From DATKJY01 sp964540105 (GTDB taxonomy: Bacteria; Zixibacteria; MSB-5A5; GN15; FEB-12), in assembly GCA_964540105.1 (NCBI GenBank), contig CAZILL010000002.1, positions 992,001 through 1,056,000 on the forward strand: DNA of 64,000 nucleotides. The letters are read 5' to 3'. The stretch's first letter is position 1; every line of letters begins with the position of its first letter. The notes beneath the pieces were generated by a model. The model did not search any database. It was not told where the DNA came from and was given only the letters and a program-made list of their open reading frames with translations. The position numbers and the translations under genes are program-made. Below are positions 16,753-26,100 of this stretch, one piece after another.

Positions 16753-18138
16753 ATGAACCGTACCCGGACGTCTTTCGCCAAGTCGCCATCAACGACTACT
16801 CCCCATCCTCCGGCCCTTACCAAATTGGGGATTATAGATGAAATAAGACAGCACGATGACCTGCTTTCGCTGCCACAGGCGCTTTCGGAGATCATCAGGG
16901 AGATCGATAAGCCGACGTTCACTTCAGATTCGCTGGCCAAGATCATCCTGAAGGATCCGGCTCTGACCAGTCGAGTCATCAAACTTGCCAATTCCTCCTT
17001 CTATCATCGCCTGGCTGACATTACGACTGTGCATCAGGCCGTGCAGGTTCTCGGCATGACAACGGTCAAGTGCCTGGCGCTATCGACGTCGGTGTTCAAC
17101 GCCGCCAAGGTAGAAGCGTCGGCCGGCATCGATAGCAAGAAATTTTACGCATACATTCTCTCTGTTGCGGCGGCCGCTGAGCAGATCGCAAAGCTCGCAG
17201 CTCCGAGGATGGCTGAGGAAGCTTTCATCTCCGGCCTTTTGCATGAAATCGGCACGCTATTCTTCCTGATCCATCATCCTGAACAGTATCATATTGTTCT
17301 GAAACGAATGGTCGAGACCGGTAACATAATCGACGCCGAGGTTGAATTGTTCGGAATTGACCACTGTGAAGTTGGCTTTCACCTCGCGAAACGTTGGCGT
17401 CTGTCGGATCAGATCTGCGACGCCATCGCCGAGCACCACTCATCGGCGAATTTTGCCCCCGGTCATTCAACCACAAATATCCTACGGTTGGCTTGTCTGC
17501 TTAATCAAGACACAAGTTCCGGCTACCTGCTGCATATGGAAGAACGTCTGCTCCTAATCGGCAAGCTCTCCGACGCACTCGCGCTCACAAAGCAGCAGGT
17601 AGCGAGCGTCTCTTCGACTCTGCACTCCCTCACCGTCGGAGTGGCGAGCTATCTTGACATTGACATCGGTGGGATAGAGGAGATTTTGACTCGCGCCAAT
17701 ACTGAGATCTGGAGCATTTACCTGATGCTCGAGAATCTGTTCCGTGAACGCCAGGAATTGAGTCAGAAACTGCTCATAGAAGAACGAACCCGAGGGGCAA
17801 TTGAGTCAAAGAACATCTCGATAGCGACGCTCTCCCACTATGTCAACAACGCAACCATGGCGATCTATGGGCGTTCTCAGATCATGAGGCAGATTCACGA
17901 CCGGGGTGAAACACAGAAACTGTTTGACACCCTATCTGCCAATCTTGATGTCATCGAGAGGAGCATTCGCAAGATTGTCGCAGTTTTGGCGGAAATCAAA
18001 GAGATTTCACCGATCGATGATGTCGTGTTCTACAGCATGTCTCAGGCAATGAATATCGACGATCGTATCAGCAGGCGCATGGCCGAAGATGCTCTCGACG
18101 GCGACCGGCAGGTCGCTGGCAAGGGAACCACGTCGTAG
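16753..18138 (+). CDS. HDOD-domain signalling protein with C-terminal DHp-like helices
   Basis: A 461-residue cytoplasmic protein. After a short Ser/Thr/Pro-rich tail, residues about 30-225 form an HDOD domain (LPQALSEIIREID, ILKDPALTSRVIKLANSSFY, GLLHEIGTLFF, AIAEHH), a family found in signalling and cell-cycle control in place of catalytic HD domains. The C-terminus (about 330-440) has a coiled coil and the phrase TLSHYVNNATMAIYGRSQIM, which resembles a histidine-kinase DHp helix with His362 in the acceptor position, but no ATPase domain follows. A TTG at 16726 would give 9 more residues; neither start has a clear ribosome binding site. It lies about 50 bp after the GAF/receiver gene and probably works with it. 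Confidence 0.8.
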   Translation: MNRTRTSFAKSPSTTTPHPPALTKLGIIDEIRQHDDLLSLPQALSEIIREIDKPTFTSDSLAKIILKDPALTSRVIKLANSSFYHRLADITTVHQAVQVLGMTTVKCLALSTSVFNAAKVEASAGIDSKKFYAYILSVAAAAEQIAKLAAPRMAEEAFISGLLHEIGTLFFLIHHPEQYHIVLKRMVETGNIIDAEVELFGIDHCEVGFHLAKRWRLSDQICDAIAEHHSSANFAPGHSTTNILRLACLLNQDTSSGYLLHMEERLLLIGKLSDALALTKQQVASVSSTLHSLTVGVASYLDIDIGGIEEILTRANTEIWSIYLMLENLFRERQELSQKLLIEERTRGAIESKNISIATLSHYVNNATMAIYGRSQIMRQIHDRGETQKLFDTLSANLDVIERSIRKIVAVLAEIKEISPIDDVVFYSMSQAMNIDDRISRRMAEDALDGDRQVAGKGTTS

Positions 18139-18154
18139 TCCAATAACTGAATAG

Positions 18155-18183
18155 TTGACCGTTCTCCTGCGGCCAATTACCTT
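18155..18183 (+). promoter_or_regulatory. Possible promoter giving a leaderless aroC transcript
   Basis: TTGACC (18155-18160), 17-bp spacer, TACCTT (18178-18183). The aroC ATG begins only 5 bp after the -10 hexamer and has no Shine-Dalgarno, so transcription would start at or next to the ATG. Confidence 0.4.
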
Positions 18184-18188
18184 ACGAC

Positions 18189-19388
18189 ATGCTGAGCTAT
18201 CTGACGGCTGGTGAGTCGCACGGCCCCCAGCTTACAGTCATCATCGATGGACTTCCATCTGGATTGTCGATTTCCCTCGAGCAGATCAATGTTCAACTAA
18301 GCCGACGCCAGAAGGGGTATGGGCGGGGCGGGCGGATGAAGATCGAGAGAGATCGGGCCGAGATTCTTTCTGGGGTCCGCTCGGGCAAGACGATGGGGGG
18401 ACCGATCACGCTTGTCATTGCGAATCGAGACTGGGAGAACTGGAAGGAGATTATGGATCCGTCCGCTCCCGTCGCTTCCGATCTTGGTCTGAAGAAGAAA
18501 CGATTGGCTCTTGAAACAACCATGCCTCGCCCGGGGCATGCCGATCTTCCGGGCGGGGTGAAGTGGAATCACCACGACTTGCGCAATGTTCTTGAACGGG
18601 CGTCAGCTCGCGAAACTGCGGCGCGCGTGGGTGTTGGAGCCATCGCTCGGCAATTGATCGAGCATTTCGGAGTGCGGTGTGTATCGCACGTGGTTCGCAT
18701 CGGGGAAGCAGCTGTCGGTCGTGGATATGACAGCTGGAGCTTCGAAGAAATAGCTGCCATCAGCGAAGCTTCGGAAGTACGTTGCCTGGATCCCAGCAGT
18801 GCACTCAGAATGATAGCTGCCATTCGTGCGGCTAAGAAGAATCGTGATTCGTTGGGAGGGGTTGTGGAAGTCATCGCCCGCGGTCTGCCGGTCGGGCTAG
18901 GAGGTCTGTCGCAGTGGTATCATCGTCTTGACGGACAACTGGCGGCCTCGATGATGGCGATCCATTCCGTAAAAGGAGTCGAAATCGGCCTCGGATTCGA
19001 GAGCGCCGCGCGTCGCGGCTCGAACATGCATGATCAAATCTATTATTCCCGCGACGGTGATCCGGTGAAGAAGAGGTTCTTCCGCAAGACGAATAATGCC
19101 GGCGGTCTCGAAGGCGGGATGACCAATGGAGAGGATGTTGTTGTCCGGGTGGCCGCGAAGCCGATTTCAACCTTGAACCAACCGCTCCACTCTGTCGACG
19201 TGGTGTCCAAGAAGGCGGTCAGAGCGATGGTTGAGCGCACTGATAATTGCGTGATTCCGGCCCTGGCCGTTGTGTGCGAGGCGGCTATGGCTCTTGTTCT
19301 TGCTGATGCATTCCTGAGGAAATTCGGAGCCGACAATCTGGTTGAGACCGAACGGAATTACCGAGCCTATCTTGAGGCAGAATACTGA
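18189..19388 (+). CDS. aroC: Chorismate synthase
   Basis: Catalyses the last shikimate step, 5-enolpyruvylshikimate-3-phosphate to chorismate, using reduced FMN. 399 residues, somewhat longer than the ~360 of many proteobacterial enzymes but normal for the long type. Signature stretches seen: TAGESHGPQL at the N-terminus, RRQKGYGRGGRMKIE, RPGHADL, ERASARETAARV, and NAGGLEGGMTNGEDVVVRVA with the flavin/substrate residues, ending in EAAMALVLADAF. The start is ATG 18189 with no ribosome binding site. The gene follows HDOD by 50 bp and precedes the M17 peptidase by 42 bp, on the same strand. Confidence 0.96.
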   Translation: MLSYLTAGESHGPQLTVIIDGLPSGLSISLEQINVQLSRRQKGYGRGGRMKIERDRAEILSGVRSGKTMGGPITLVIANRDWENWKEIMDPSAPVASDLGLKKKRLALETTMPRPGHADLPGGVKWNHHDLRNVLERASARETAARVGVGAIARQLIEHFGVRCVSHVVRIGEAAVGRGYDSWSFEEIAAISEASEVRCLDPSSALRMIAAIRAAKKNRDSLGGVVEVIARGLPVGLGGLSQWYHRLDGQLAASMMAIHSVKGVEIGLGFESAARRGSNMHDQIYYSRDGDPVKKRFFRKTNNAGGLEGGMTNGEDVVVRVAAKPISTLNQPLHSVDVVSKKAVRAMVERTDNCVIPALAVVCEAAMALVLADAFLRKFGADNLVETERNYRAYLEAEY

Positions 19389-19430
19389 GCACTTGACACG
19401 TCGAGATTCGTATCTAATCGGAGGAGCAAT

Positions 19431-20948
19431 ATGAATTACACTTGCAGAACTGGCAAACTTGAGAAACTTCAAGCCGAAGCGATCGTCCTGTTTGTACCGA
19501 GGTTCGACAGGAAGATCACCGACCGTCGCCTGACCCTATTGGATAAGGCGACGCGCGGCTCGATTACCACGCTTATGTCGTCGGGAGAGTTTGTCGGTAA
19601 AGAAGGGGAGATCGCGACGATCTACCATCCATCAGGCTATCTCGCCGATCGGATTCTGCTGGTAGGGGTGGGGGAACAAAAAAAGATCGATCCCGACACC
19701 TATCGCCGGGCGATGGGAACTGCTTCGAGGCACAAGAGTCTGATCTCATGCAAGCAGGCGACGCTATTTCTGGGCTCATCAAACGACTCCGAGATGTTCC
19801 GCGCAGTCGCCGAAGGATATTTGCTGGGATCGTACTCGTTGAAGCTGTTTAAGACCGGCGAGGCGAGCAAGGACAGCAGCCGAATTGCCGAAATTGTCTT
19901 TGCCGTCGAGAGCAAGGCCGCGTTGAAAAAGCTCAGGGAGGCGGTCGAGCGGGGTCGGATCATCGCCGAAGGGCAGACATTGGTGCGACTGCTGGCAGCG
20001 ACGCCTTCGAACGTGCTAACCCCGCGCACATACGTCAAGCGTATCCAGGAACTCGCCAAACAGCATGCGTTGGAGTGTCAGGTGCTCGACGAGAAGGGGA
20101 TTGCCCGCGAGAAGATGGGTTGCCTCTTATCAGTCGCTCAGGGCTCAGCGGAACCGCCCCGGTTTGTGATCCTTCGCTATAGCGGTCGGCGTGACAAGCA
20201 GAAACCGATTGTGTTGGTGGGAAAGGGGGTCACGTTCGATTCCGGTGGAATATCACTGAAACCGGGTCTCGATATGCATGAGATGAAAGGAGACATGACG
20301 GGATCGGCCGTCATGCTTTCCACAATCATTACTGCCTCCCGACTCAGGCTCCCTTTGAATCTCGTGGCGCTACTGCCCCTGACGGAGAATATGCCGTCCG
20401 GCACGGCCACGCGCCCCGGAGACATTGTGACCTCCCGCAAGGGGCTTACGGTTGAGATCATCAATACCGACGCCGAGGGGAGACTCATACTCGCGGATGC
20501 TCTCGATTATGCCAACACCTTCAATCCCCAGGCAGTGATTGATATCGCCACGTTGACCGGCGCCGCTCTTTATGTGCTCGGATATGCCGGAGCTCCGATC
20601 GTCGGCAACAATTCTCGTCTGATGGATCAGTTCAGGAGGGCGGCTGCTCGGACCGCCGAGAGGGTCTGGGAAATGCCGATTTGGGACGACTACCGTGAGC
20701 AGATGAAATCATCGATTGCCGATCTGGTCAATTCCGGAGGAAAGCCCGCCGGCACGCTGGCTGCGTCGGCGTTTCTCGAGTATTTCATCGGGGATTGGCC
20801 CTGGGCGCACATCGACATTGCCTATGTCGACACCGAACCGAAAGGTCGACCATATGTGCCGAAAGGAACGACCGGTATTGGCGTACGGCTTCTCGTTGAT
20901 TTGCTCGCAAACTGGAAACCGGTTCAGCCAACTTCAAAGAGAAAATAG
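19431..20948 (+). CDS. pepA: Leucyl aminopeptidase, M17 family
   Basis: Cytosolic dinuclear zinc/manganese aminopeptidase of 505 residues, close to the family's usual 500. The N-terminal macro-like domain (1-165) is divergent. The catalytic domain carries the metal and active-site motifs: VGKGVTFDSGGISLKP (Lys and first Asp), MKGDMTGSA (Lys, Asp), and NTDAEGRLILADAL (Asp, Glu and the active-site Arg). The ATG at 19431 follows GGAGGAG at 19421-19427. M17 enzymes free N-terminal residues during peptide turnover, and in some bacteria bind DNA. A bidirectional terminator follows. Confidence 0.95.
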   Translation: MNYTCRTGKLEKLQAEAIVLFVPRFDRKITDRRLTLLDKATRGSITTLMSSGEFVGKEGEIATIYHPSGYLADRILLVGVGEQKKIDPDTYRRAMGTASRHKSLISCKQATLFLGSSNDSEMFRAVAEGYLLGSYSLKLFKTGEASKDSSRIAEIVFAVESKAALKKLREAVERGRIIAEGQTLVRLLAATPSNVLTPRTYVKRIQELAKQHALECQVLDEKGIAREKMGCLLSVAQGSAEPPRFVILRYSGRRDKQKPIVLVGKGVTFDSGGISLKPGLDMHEMKGDMTGSAVMLSTIITASRLRLPLNLVALLPLTENMPSGTATRPGDIVTSRKGLTVEIINTDAEGRLILADALDYANTFNPQAVIDIATLTGAALYVLGYAGAPIVGNNSRLMDQFRRAAARTAERVWEMPIWDDYREQMKSSIADLVNSGGKPAGTLAASAFLEYFIGDWPWAHIDIAYVDTEPKGRPYVPKGTTGIGVRLLVDLLANWKPVQPTSKRK

Positions 20949-20959
20949 GACAAAAAGTG

Positions 20960-20983
20960 AAGGCCGGATTTTCATCCGGCCTT
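20960..20983. terminator. Bidirectional terminator between convergent genes
   Basis: Stem AAGGCCGGA (20960-20968) / TCCGGCCTT (20975-20983) with a 6-nt loop. TTTGTACTT lies on the plus side and CACTTTTTG on the minus side, so it can serve both pepA and the propeller gene. Confidence 0.8.
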
Positions 20984-21004
20984 TGTACTTACGGCTGGCA
21001 GTGC

Positions 21005-22030
21005 TTATTTCTTCGAAGGTTTTGACCAGGCGGGCGCCATGTCCAGACCGGGGCCGGTCAGACGTTTGGCAGAATTCCCCGTGATATCGATGATCCAGAT
21101 CGAGCCGTCTGTGGTAGCAAAGGTGAGCCACTTGGAATCTGGTGAAAACGACGGAGCCATCGTGTAGAGCGAAGTTCCTACGGGTGGTTCGAAGACCAAA
21201 TACTGAGCTGACAGATCGGGCTTCGTAATGAAGATCCCCGGCTTATTTATGTCGCTCTTCACGTAAGCAATCCACTTGTTGTCCGGGGACCAGCTCGGAG
21301 CGATACAGCCAAGCATTTTCTTTGAAAGGAGGCCGATCGAATCGATAGAGAGCATCATTCGCGACTTCGGCAAAACGACCATGCCCTGCGGCTTGTTGTT
21401 GTACATGTGTACGAAGGCGATTGTCCCCTCAGAGTTCATTGAAGGATAGGTCAGAAATTCGGTCATCGTCGCCCAGTCCTTGCGAAGAACCTGAAAATCC
21501 CCTCCCTCGGCATTCGTCATGCAGATCTGGTAGTTGGGATAGGACGATGACGCTTTATCAGCGTTGACATCCTTGAAGAAGATAAGGCTGTTGCCATCTT
21601 GCGACCATTCTGCGTCACGACTTCCCAGATCAGTTGTCAGTCGATTCCACCAAAGAGTGTTGCCGACTTTGGCCGAATCAGTATAAGCCACAAACAGGTC
21701 ATACACCTTGTGACGACCGCCGAGCATGTCCGGGCCTCGGAGATCGACCGTCCCTGATCGAGTGAATGCAATCCGCTTATTGTCGGGAGCCCAGCTCAGA
21801 CGTCCATCAGCATTGCCGGCTTCGCAGGTCTTAGTCTGATTTGCCCCGTTCGCTTCCATCACGAAGATGTTCTTTTCGCGAATGAAGGCTATCTTGCCGG
21901 TGGGTGCTGAAATCGTCCCGGCCTGAGCGCTCGATAGCTTCTGAGCTTCGCTGGAGTTGACCCCAACGGTCAGCCCGACGAGGGTCATTGTCGCGAGGAT
22001 GAGTCTGCCGCGCAGATTCTTCTTGTTCAA
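21005..22030 (-). CDS. Exported TolB-like beta-propeller (PD40/WD40 repeats)
   Basis: A 341-residue exported protein. TTG start at 22030 preceded by AGGAGA; signal peptide 1-29 (ends SSEA). The rest is built of about six PD40 blades with the recurring phrase W(A/S)PD(N/S)K(R/W)IAF: LSWAPDNKRIAFTRSG, AEWSQDGNSLIFFKD, PSWSPDNKWIAYVKSD, PSFSPDSKWLTFATTD. This is the beta-propeller fold of TolB, without the TolB N-terminal domain. Such proteins are usually periplasmic protein-binding modules; no partner can be named here. The next gene on the strand begins upstream, with 89 bp between them. Confidence 0.8.
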   Translation of the reverse strand: MNKKNLRGRLILATMTLVGLTVGVNSSEAQKLSSAQAGTISAPTGKIAFIREKNIFVMEANGANQTKTCEAGNADGRLSWAPDNKRIAFTRSGTVDLRGPDMLGGRHKVYDLFVAYTDSAKVGNTLWWNRLTTDLGSRDAEWSQDGNSLIFFKDVNADKASSSYPNYQICMTNAEGGDFQVLRKDWATMTEFLTYPSMNSEGTIAFVHMYNNKPQGMVVLPKSRMMLSIDSIGLLSKKMLGCIAPSWSPDNKWIAYVKSDINKPGIFITKPDLSAQYLVFEPPVGTSLYTMAPSFSPDSKWLTFATTDGSIWIIDITGNSAKRLTGPGLDMAPAWSKPSKK

Positions 22031-22119
22031 TGTGCTTTTCTCCTGTCCTGTTCAGTGGCTTGGCTCAAGATAAACTCCGGTCGCCATCTGTCAACGGGAA
22101 TCGCCGTTCGAGACGATAA

Positions 22120-22962
22120 CTACCATCGGAAGAATTTCTTGATCTCGATTTTACCTCGCAGCCCCGAAAGCGCCAGATTGACGCGGCTGTCCGTGGTACC
22201 GGCATACGTGGCAACAACGGGCTGATCACTTCTGTTATACCATGCCACGTTCCTGAAGTTCAGATACAGGTAATTCAGATCGGCGCAGAGGGCCCAGCCG
22301 GAGCTCTTGAGAGGATAGTCAGTTCCGAGGGAGAAGATCAATGCCGGAGCGCTCCCCTTGAATGTTATGTTGGGGCCATCGGGGGTTGACGTAGCCAGGT
22401 TCAAACTACGGTACTCGGGCCACAGATCCCAGTTGGCCTGGTAGAAACCGATGTTTCCGCCAATCCGCAGTGACGGCTTGGTCAGCAGGTCGGCAGTCGT
22501 CGGGGGATTCAGCAGGTAATACTGAGCCCCGAGATTGATTCCCATGACTCTGATCTGCGACGACGGATTCTGGATCGTCGAGTTCGTGGGCGTGTACGTT
22601 ATCGCCCCGTTGATTGTTTGGCCGAGGTTCAGCCAGTACTCGGCTCCGGCGGTCAAGGTCAGTTTCGATAGGACTGGATAGCCGAAGTCCACGCCGAGAG
22701 ATTTTCCCATATCCAGCCAGCTGAGTGAACCGCCTCGGAGATGGGTCGACTCATAGGTTGCGAAACTGTTGTAGTCATTGTTGCGGTTTATTCTGTTTAG
22801 CGTAAAGCTGGCTGAGAACCAGCTTGAATGCTTCACCTGCTCAACCTCGGTTTTCTGCAGGAATCGGTTCAGAATACTCTGTTCTGTTTCCTGCGCCGTG
22901 ATTGACGCCGCAAGAACGGTCAGACAGAACAACCCGGAAAGCACATAGAACTTGGAACGCAT
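22120..22962 (-). CDS. Outer-membrane beta-barrel-like protein
   Basis: A 280-residue exported protein of unrecognised function. The ATG at 22962 has a perfect AGGAGG 4 bases upstream and gives a signal peptide (1-23, ends SITAQ); a further ATG at 22980 precedes that ribosome binding site and is rejected. After a short helical segment (25-45) the sequence alternates polar and aromatic or aliphatic residues in strand-like blocks (SWFSASFTL, LGVDFGY, LTLTAGAEYWLNLG, GINLGAQYYLL, LCADLNYLYLNFRN) and ends in an aromatic residue (KKFFRW), as expected for a barrel inserted by BAM. A porin or PorV-like role is possible but cannot be shown. Confidence 0.65.
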   Translation of the reverse strand: MRSKFYVLSGLFCLTVLAASITAQETEQSILNRFLQKTEVEQVKHSSWFSASFTLNRINRNNDYNSFATYESTHLRGGSLSWLDMGKSLGVDFGYPVLSKLTLTAGAEYWLNLGQTINGAITYTPTNSTIQNPSSQIRVMGINLGAQYYLLNPPTTADLLTKPSLRIGGNIGFYQANWDLWPEYRSLNLATSTPDGPNITFKGSAPALIFSLGTDYPLKSSGWALCADLNYLYLNFRNVAWYNRSDQPVVATYAGTTDSRVNLALSGLRGKIEIKKFFRW

Positions 22963-23063
22963 GTTTCCTCCTGATATCAAGCACGCTTCTTACAGTATTC
23001 TGATTATCGGAACGATTCGCGTTCTTCTTGATTTGCCTGGGGAAGGGCGTTTACTACAAGCGA

Positions 23064-23090
23064 GAGGGCGGGTAGAAATTACCCGCCCTC
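23064..23090 (-). terminator. Hairpin after the PFOR gene
   Basis: 10-bp perfect stem (GAGGGCGGGT at 23064-23073, ACCCGCCCTC at 23081-23090) with a 7-nt loop, 33 bp past the PFOR stop on the minus strand. The T-tract is weak, so this is only a probable terminator. Confidence 0.55.
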
Positions 23091-23122
23091 AGAAGGTTCG
23101 CAGTTTTGAGGCCGAAAGGCGG

Positions 23123-26100
23123 CTAAGTGGTCTTAGGGTAGTTCATACCTGCCAATTGCCTGTACAAATTCCAGCGGCGATCACAATCCTTCTGAGCTTC
23201 GGCGATCAATTGTCTGGCTCGATCGGCGTCCTTAGCCAGGAGGGAGCGGTACCGATTCTCGGCGTAGGCATACTCCTCGAACTTGATAGTCGGCTCTTTG
23301 CAGTCGAGCTGCAACGGATTCTTCCCTTGATCGATCAGAGCCGGGTTGTAGCGATAGAGCAGCCAATGGCCGGACTTGACCGCCATCTCTTCGTTCGAGA
23401 GCCCTTTGCCCATGTCAATTCCGTGGGCAATGCAATGGCCGTAGGAGATAATGAGTGAAGGACCGTTGTATTTCTCGGCCTCGACAAAGGCTTTAACGGT
23501 CTGATTGTGGCTGGCTCCGACGGCTACCTGAGCGACATAGACATTGCCATACGACATCATCATCAGCCCAAGATCCTTCTTTGGCGTCGACTTCCCGGCG
23601 GCTGCGAATTGTGCGGTTGAAGCGCGAGGCGTTGCTTTGGACATCTGCCCTCCCGTGTTCGAGTACACTTCCGTGTCCAAAACCAACACGTTGACATTGA
23701 GCCCGGAGGCAAGGACATGATCCAACCCTCCGAAGCCGATATCGTAGGCCCAGCCGTCACCGCCGATGATCCAGATAGACTTGTTCACGAGGAAATTGGC
23801 CACGTTTCGCAAGGCAAGCAGCTTGTTGGATCCATTCATCTTATCGAGCTGATTGACCAGCTCTGCGACCCGTGCGCGCTGCTTTTCGATACCATCCTGA
23901 TTGGACTGATCGGCATGCGCAAGATCATTGTACATGGCCGGAGCGATGTCGCTAACCAGCTCCAGTGCATATTCCTTGAGTTTGTCGGCCGTGAGACGCA
24001 TCCCAAAGCCGAACTCAGCATTGTCTTCAAAGAGTGAATTGGACCAGGCCGGCCCGCGGCCGTCGGCGCGCTGACAATATGGCGTGCTCGGAAGGTTGCC
24101 GCCGTAGATTGAGCTGCATCCGGTTGCGTTGGCGCACAGGGCACGGTCGCCGAACAGTTGTGACATCAATTTCACATACGGTGTCTCGCCGCACCCGGCG
24201 CAAGCGCCGGAGAATTCGAACAGCGGCTTGACGAACTGCGACCCTTTTGGCGTCTCGATGTTGTACAACGAGGGGTCGGTGTCGGGTAGACTGTTCAGGA
24301 AGAAGCTCCAGTTACGCGCTTCCTGTTCCCGCAGCGGAGCCTGAGGCGCCATGTTGATGGCTTTGAAATTCGTCTTCGCGCCGTCGGGACCTTTCTTAAC
24401 GGCCGGACAGGCGTTCACACAGATGACACACCCAGTGCAATCCTCGGGGGCCACCTGCAGCGAGTAATACATTCCCTCGAACTGCTTGGTCATCGCTTTG
24501 ATGTACTTGAATCCGGAAGGGATGGTGTCAAGATGCGATTGATTGAACACCTTGGGGCGGATCGCCGCATGAGGGCAGACGATGGCGCAGATATTGCATT
24601 GGATGCAGATCTCCGGCTCCCAGACCGGGATGTCGACCGCAATGTTTCGCTTCTCGTACTGGGTGGTTCCGGTCGGGTAGGTGCCGTCGTCAGGAAAGGC
24701 CGAGACCGGCAGATTGTCGCCGCGACCGGCGATGATCTCGGCTGTCACTGACTGAACGAATTCGGGCGCAAAAGTTGGCACTACCGGCGGACGCGAGAGA
24801 GTCGAGGTGACGCCATCAGGGTAGGGAACCTGCTTCAAAGCGTCCACGGCGGCGTCGGCGGCGGCGAAGTTCATGTTGACGACCTTTTCGCCCTTGCTGC
24901 CGTAGGTCTTGACAATGGCCTTCTTAATCGCCTCGATCGCCTTGTCGCGTGGGAGAATTTCTGAAATGGCAAAGAATGCGGTCTGCATGATCATATTGAT
25001 CCGCGCACCGAGTCCGAGTTCCTTGCCAAGACGAAGAGCGTTGATGACATAGAACTTGGCCCGCTTGTCGATCAGCGCCTTCTGCACTTCCTTGGGAAGT
25101 TTGTCCCATACCTCCTCGGGGCCGTACGGGGAATTGAGCAGGAAAGTACCGCCGTCGGTCAACTGCTCCACCATCTCATATTTCTCGAGGAAAGAGAAAT
25201 TGTGGCAGGCCACGAACTGTGCCCGTGTGATCAGATACGGTTTGCGGATCGGCTCCTTGCCGAACCGGACGTGGGACACGGTGACTGCGCCCGCCTTCTT
25301 CGAATCGTACACGAAGTATCCCTGGGCCCAGAAGTCAGTGTTTTCGCCAATGATCTTGATCGAATTCTTGTTTGCTCCCACGGTCCCGTCCGCTCCGAGG
25401 CCATAGAAGAGTCCACGGAAGTTGTCGCCTTCGATTTCGAAAGCGGGATCAACATCCAGTGACGTCCAGGTGACATCATCTTTGATGCCAACAGTGAAGT
25501 GGTTCTTGGGATCCTCCTGCTTCATGTTGTCGAGGACAGCCTTGACCATGGCCGGATTGAATTCCTTCGAGCCAAGGCCATAGCGCCCTCCGACAATCAG
25601 CGGGCGTGCTGTAAACGGGGCGATGCCAGTGTCAATCGCCTCATTAACAGCCGTCTGAATGTCGGTGTAGAGCGGCTCACCAATTGAGCCCGGCTCCTTG
25701 GTGCGATCCAGAACAGTTATTTTCCTTACGGAAGTCGGAAGACTAAGCGCGAAGGCTTCCACTGAGAACGGACGGTAGAGGCGAACTTTGACCATGCCGA
25801 CTTTATCACCCTTGGCAACAAGATGATCGACGGTCTCGTGGACAACTTCTGAGCCGGTCCCCATGACAACGATGACATGTTCGGCCTGAGGGTGTCCAAA
25901 GTAATCGAACAACTTGTATGGTCGGCCGACAAGTGAGGCGAACCTGTCCATAGTCTCCTGCACTATTGCCGGCGTCGCGATATAGTACTTATTGACGCTC
26001 TCCCGTCCCTGGAAGTAGACATCCGGGTTCTGTGAAGTCCCTTTGATCGTCGGGTGGTCGGGGGAGAGGGCGCGTTGACGATGTTGTGCGACCAGCTCCT

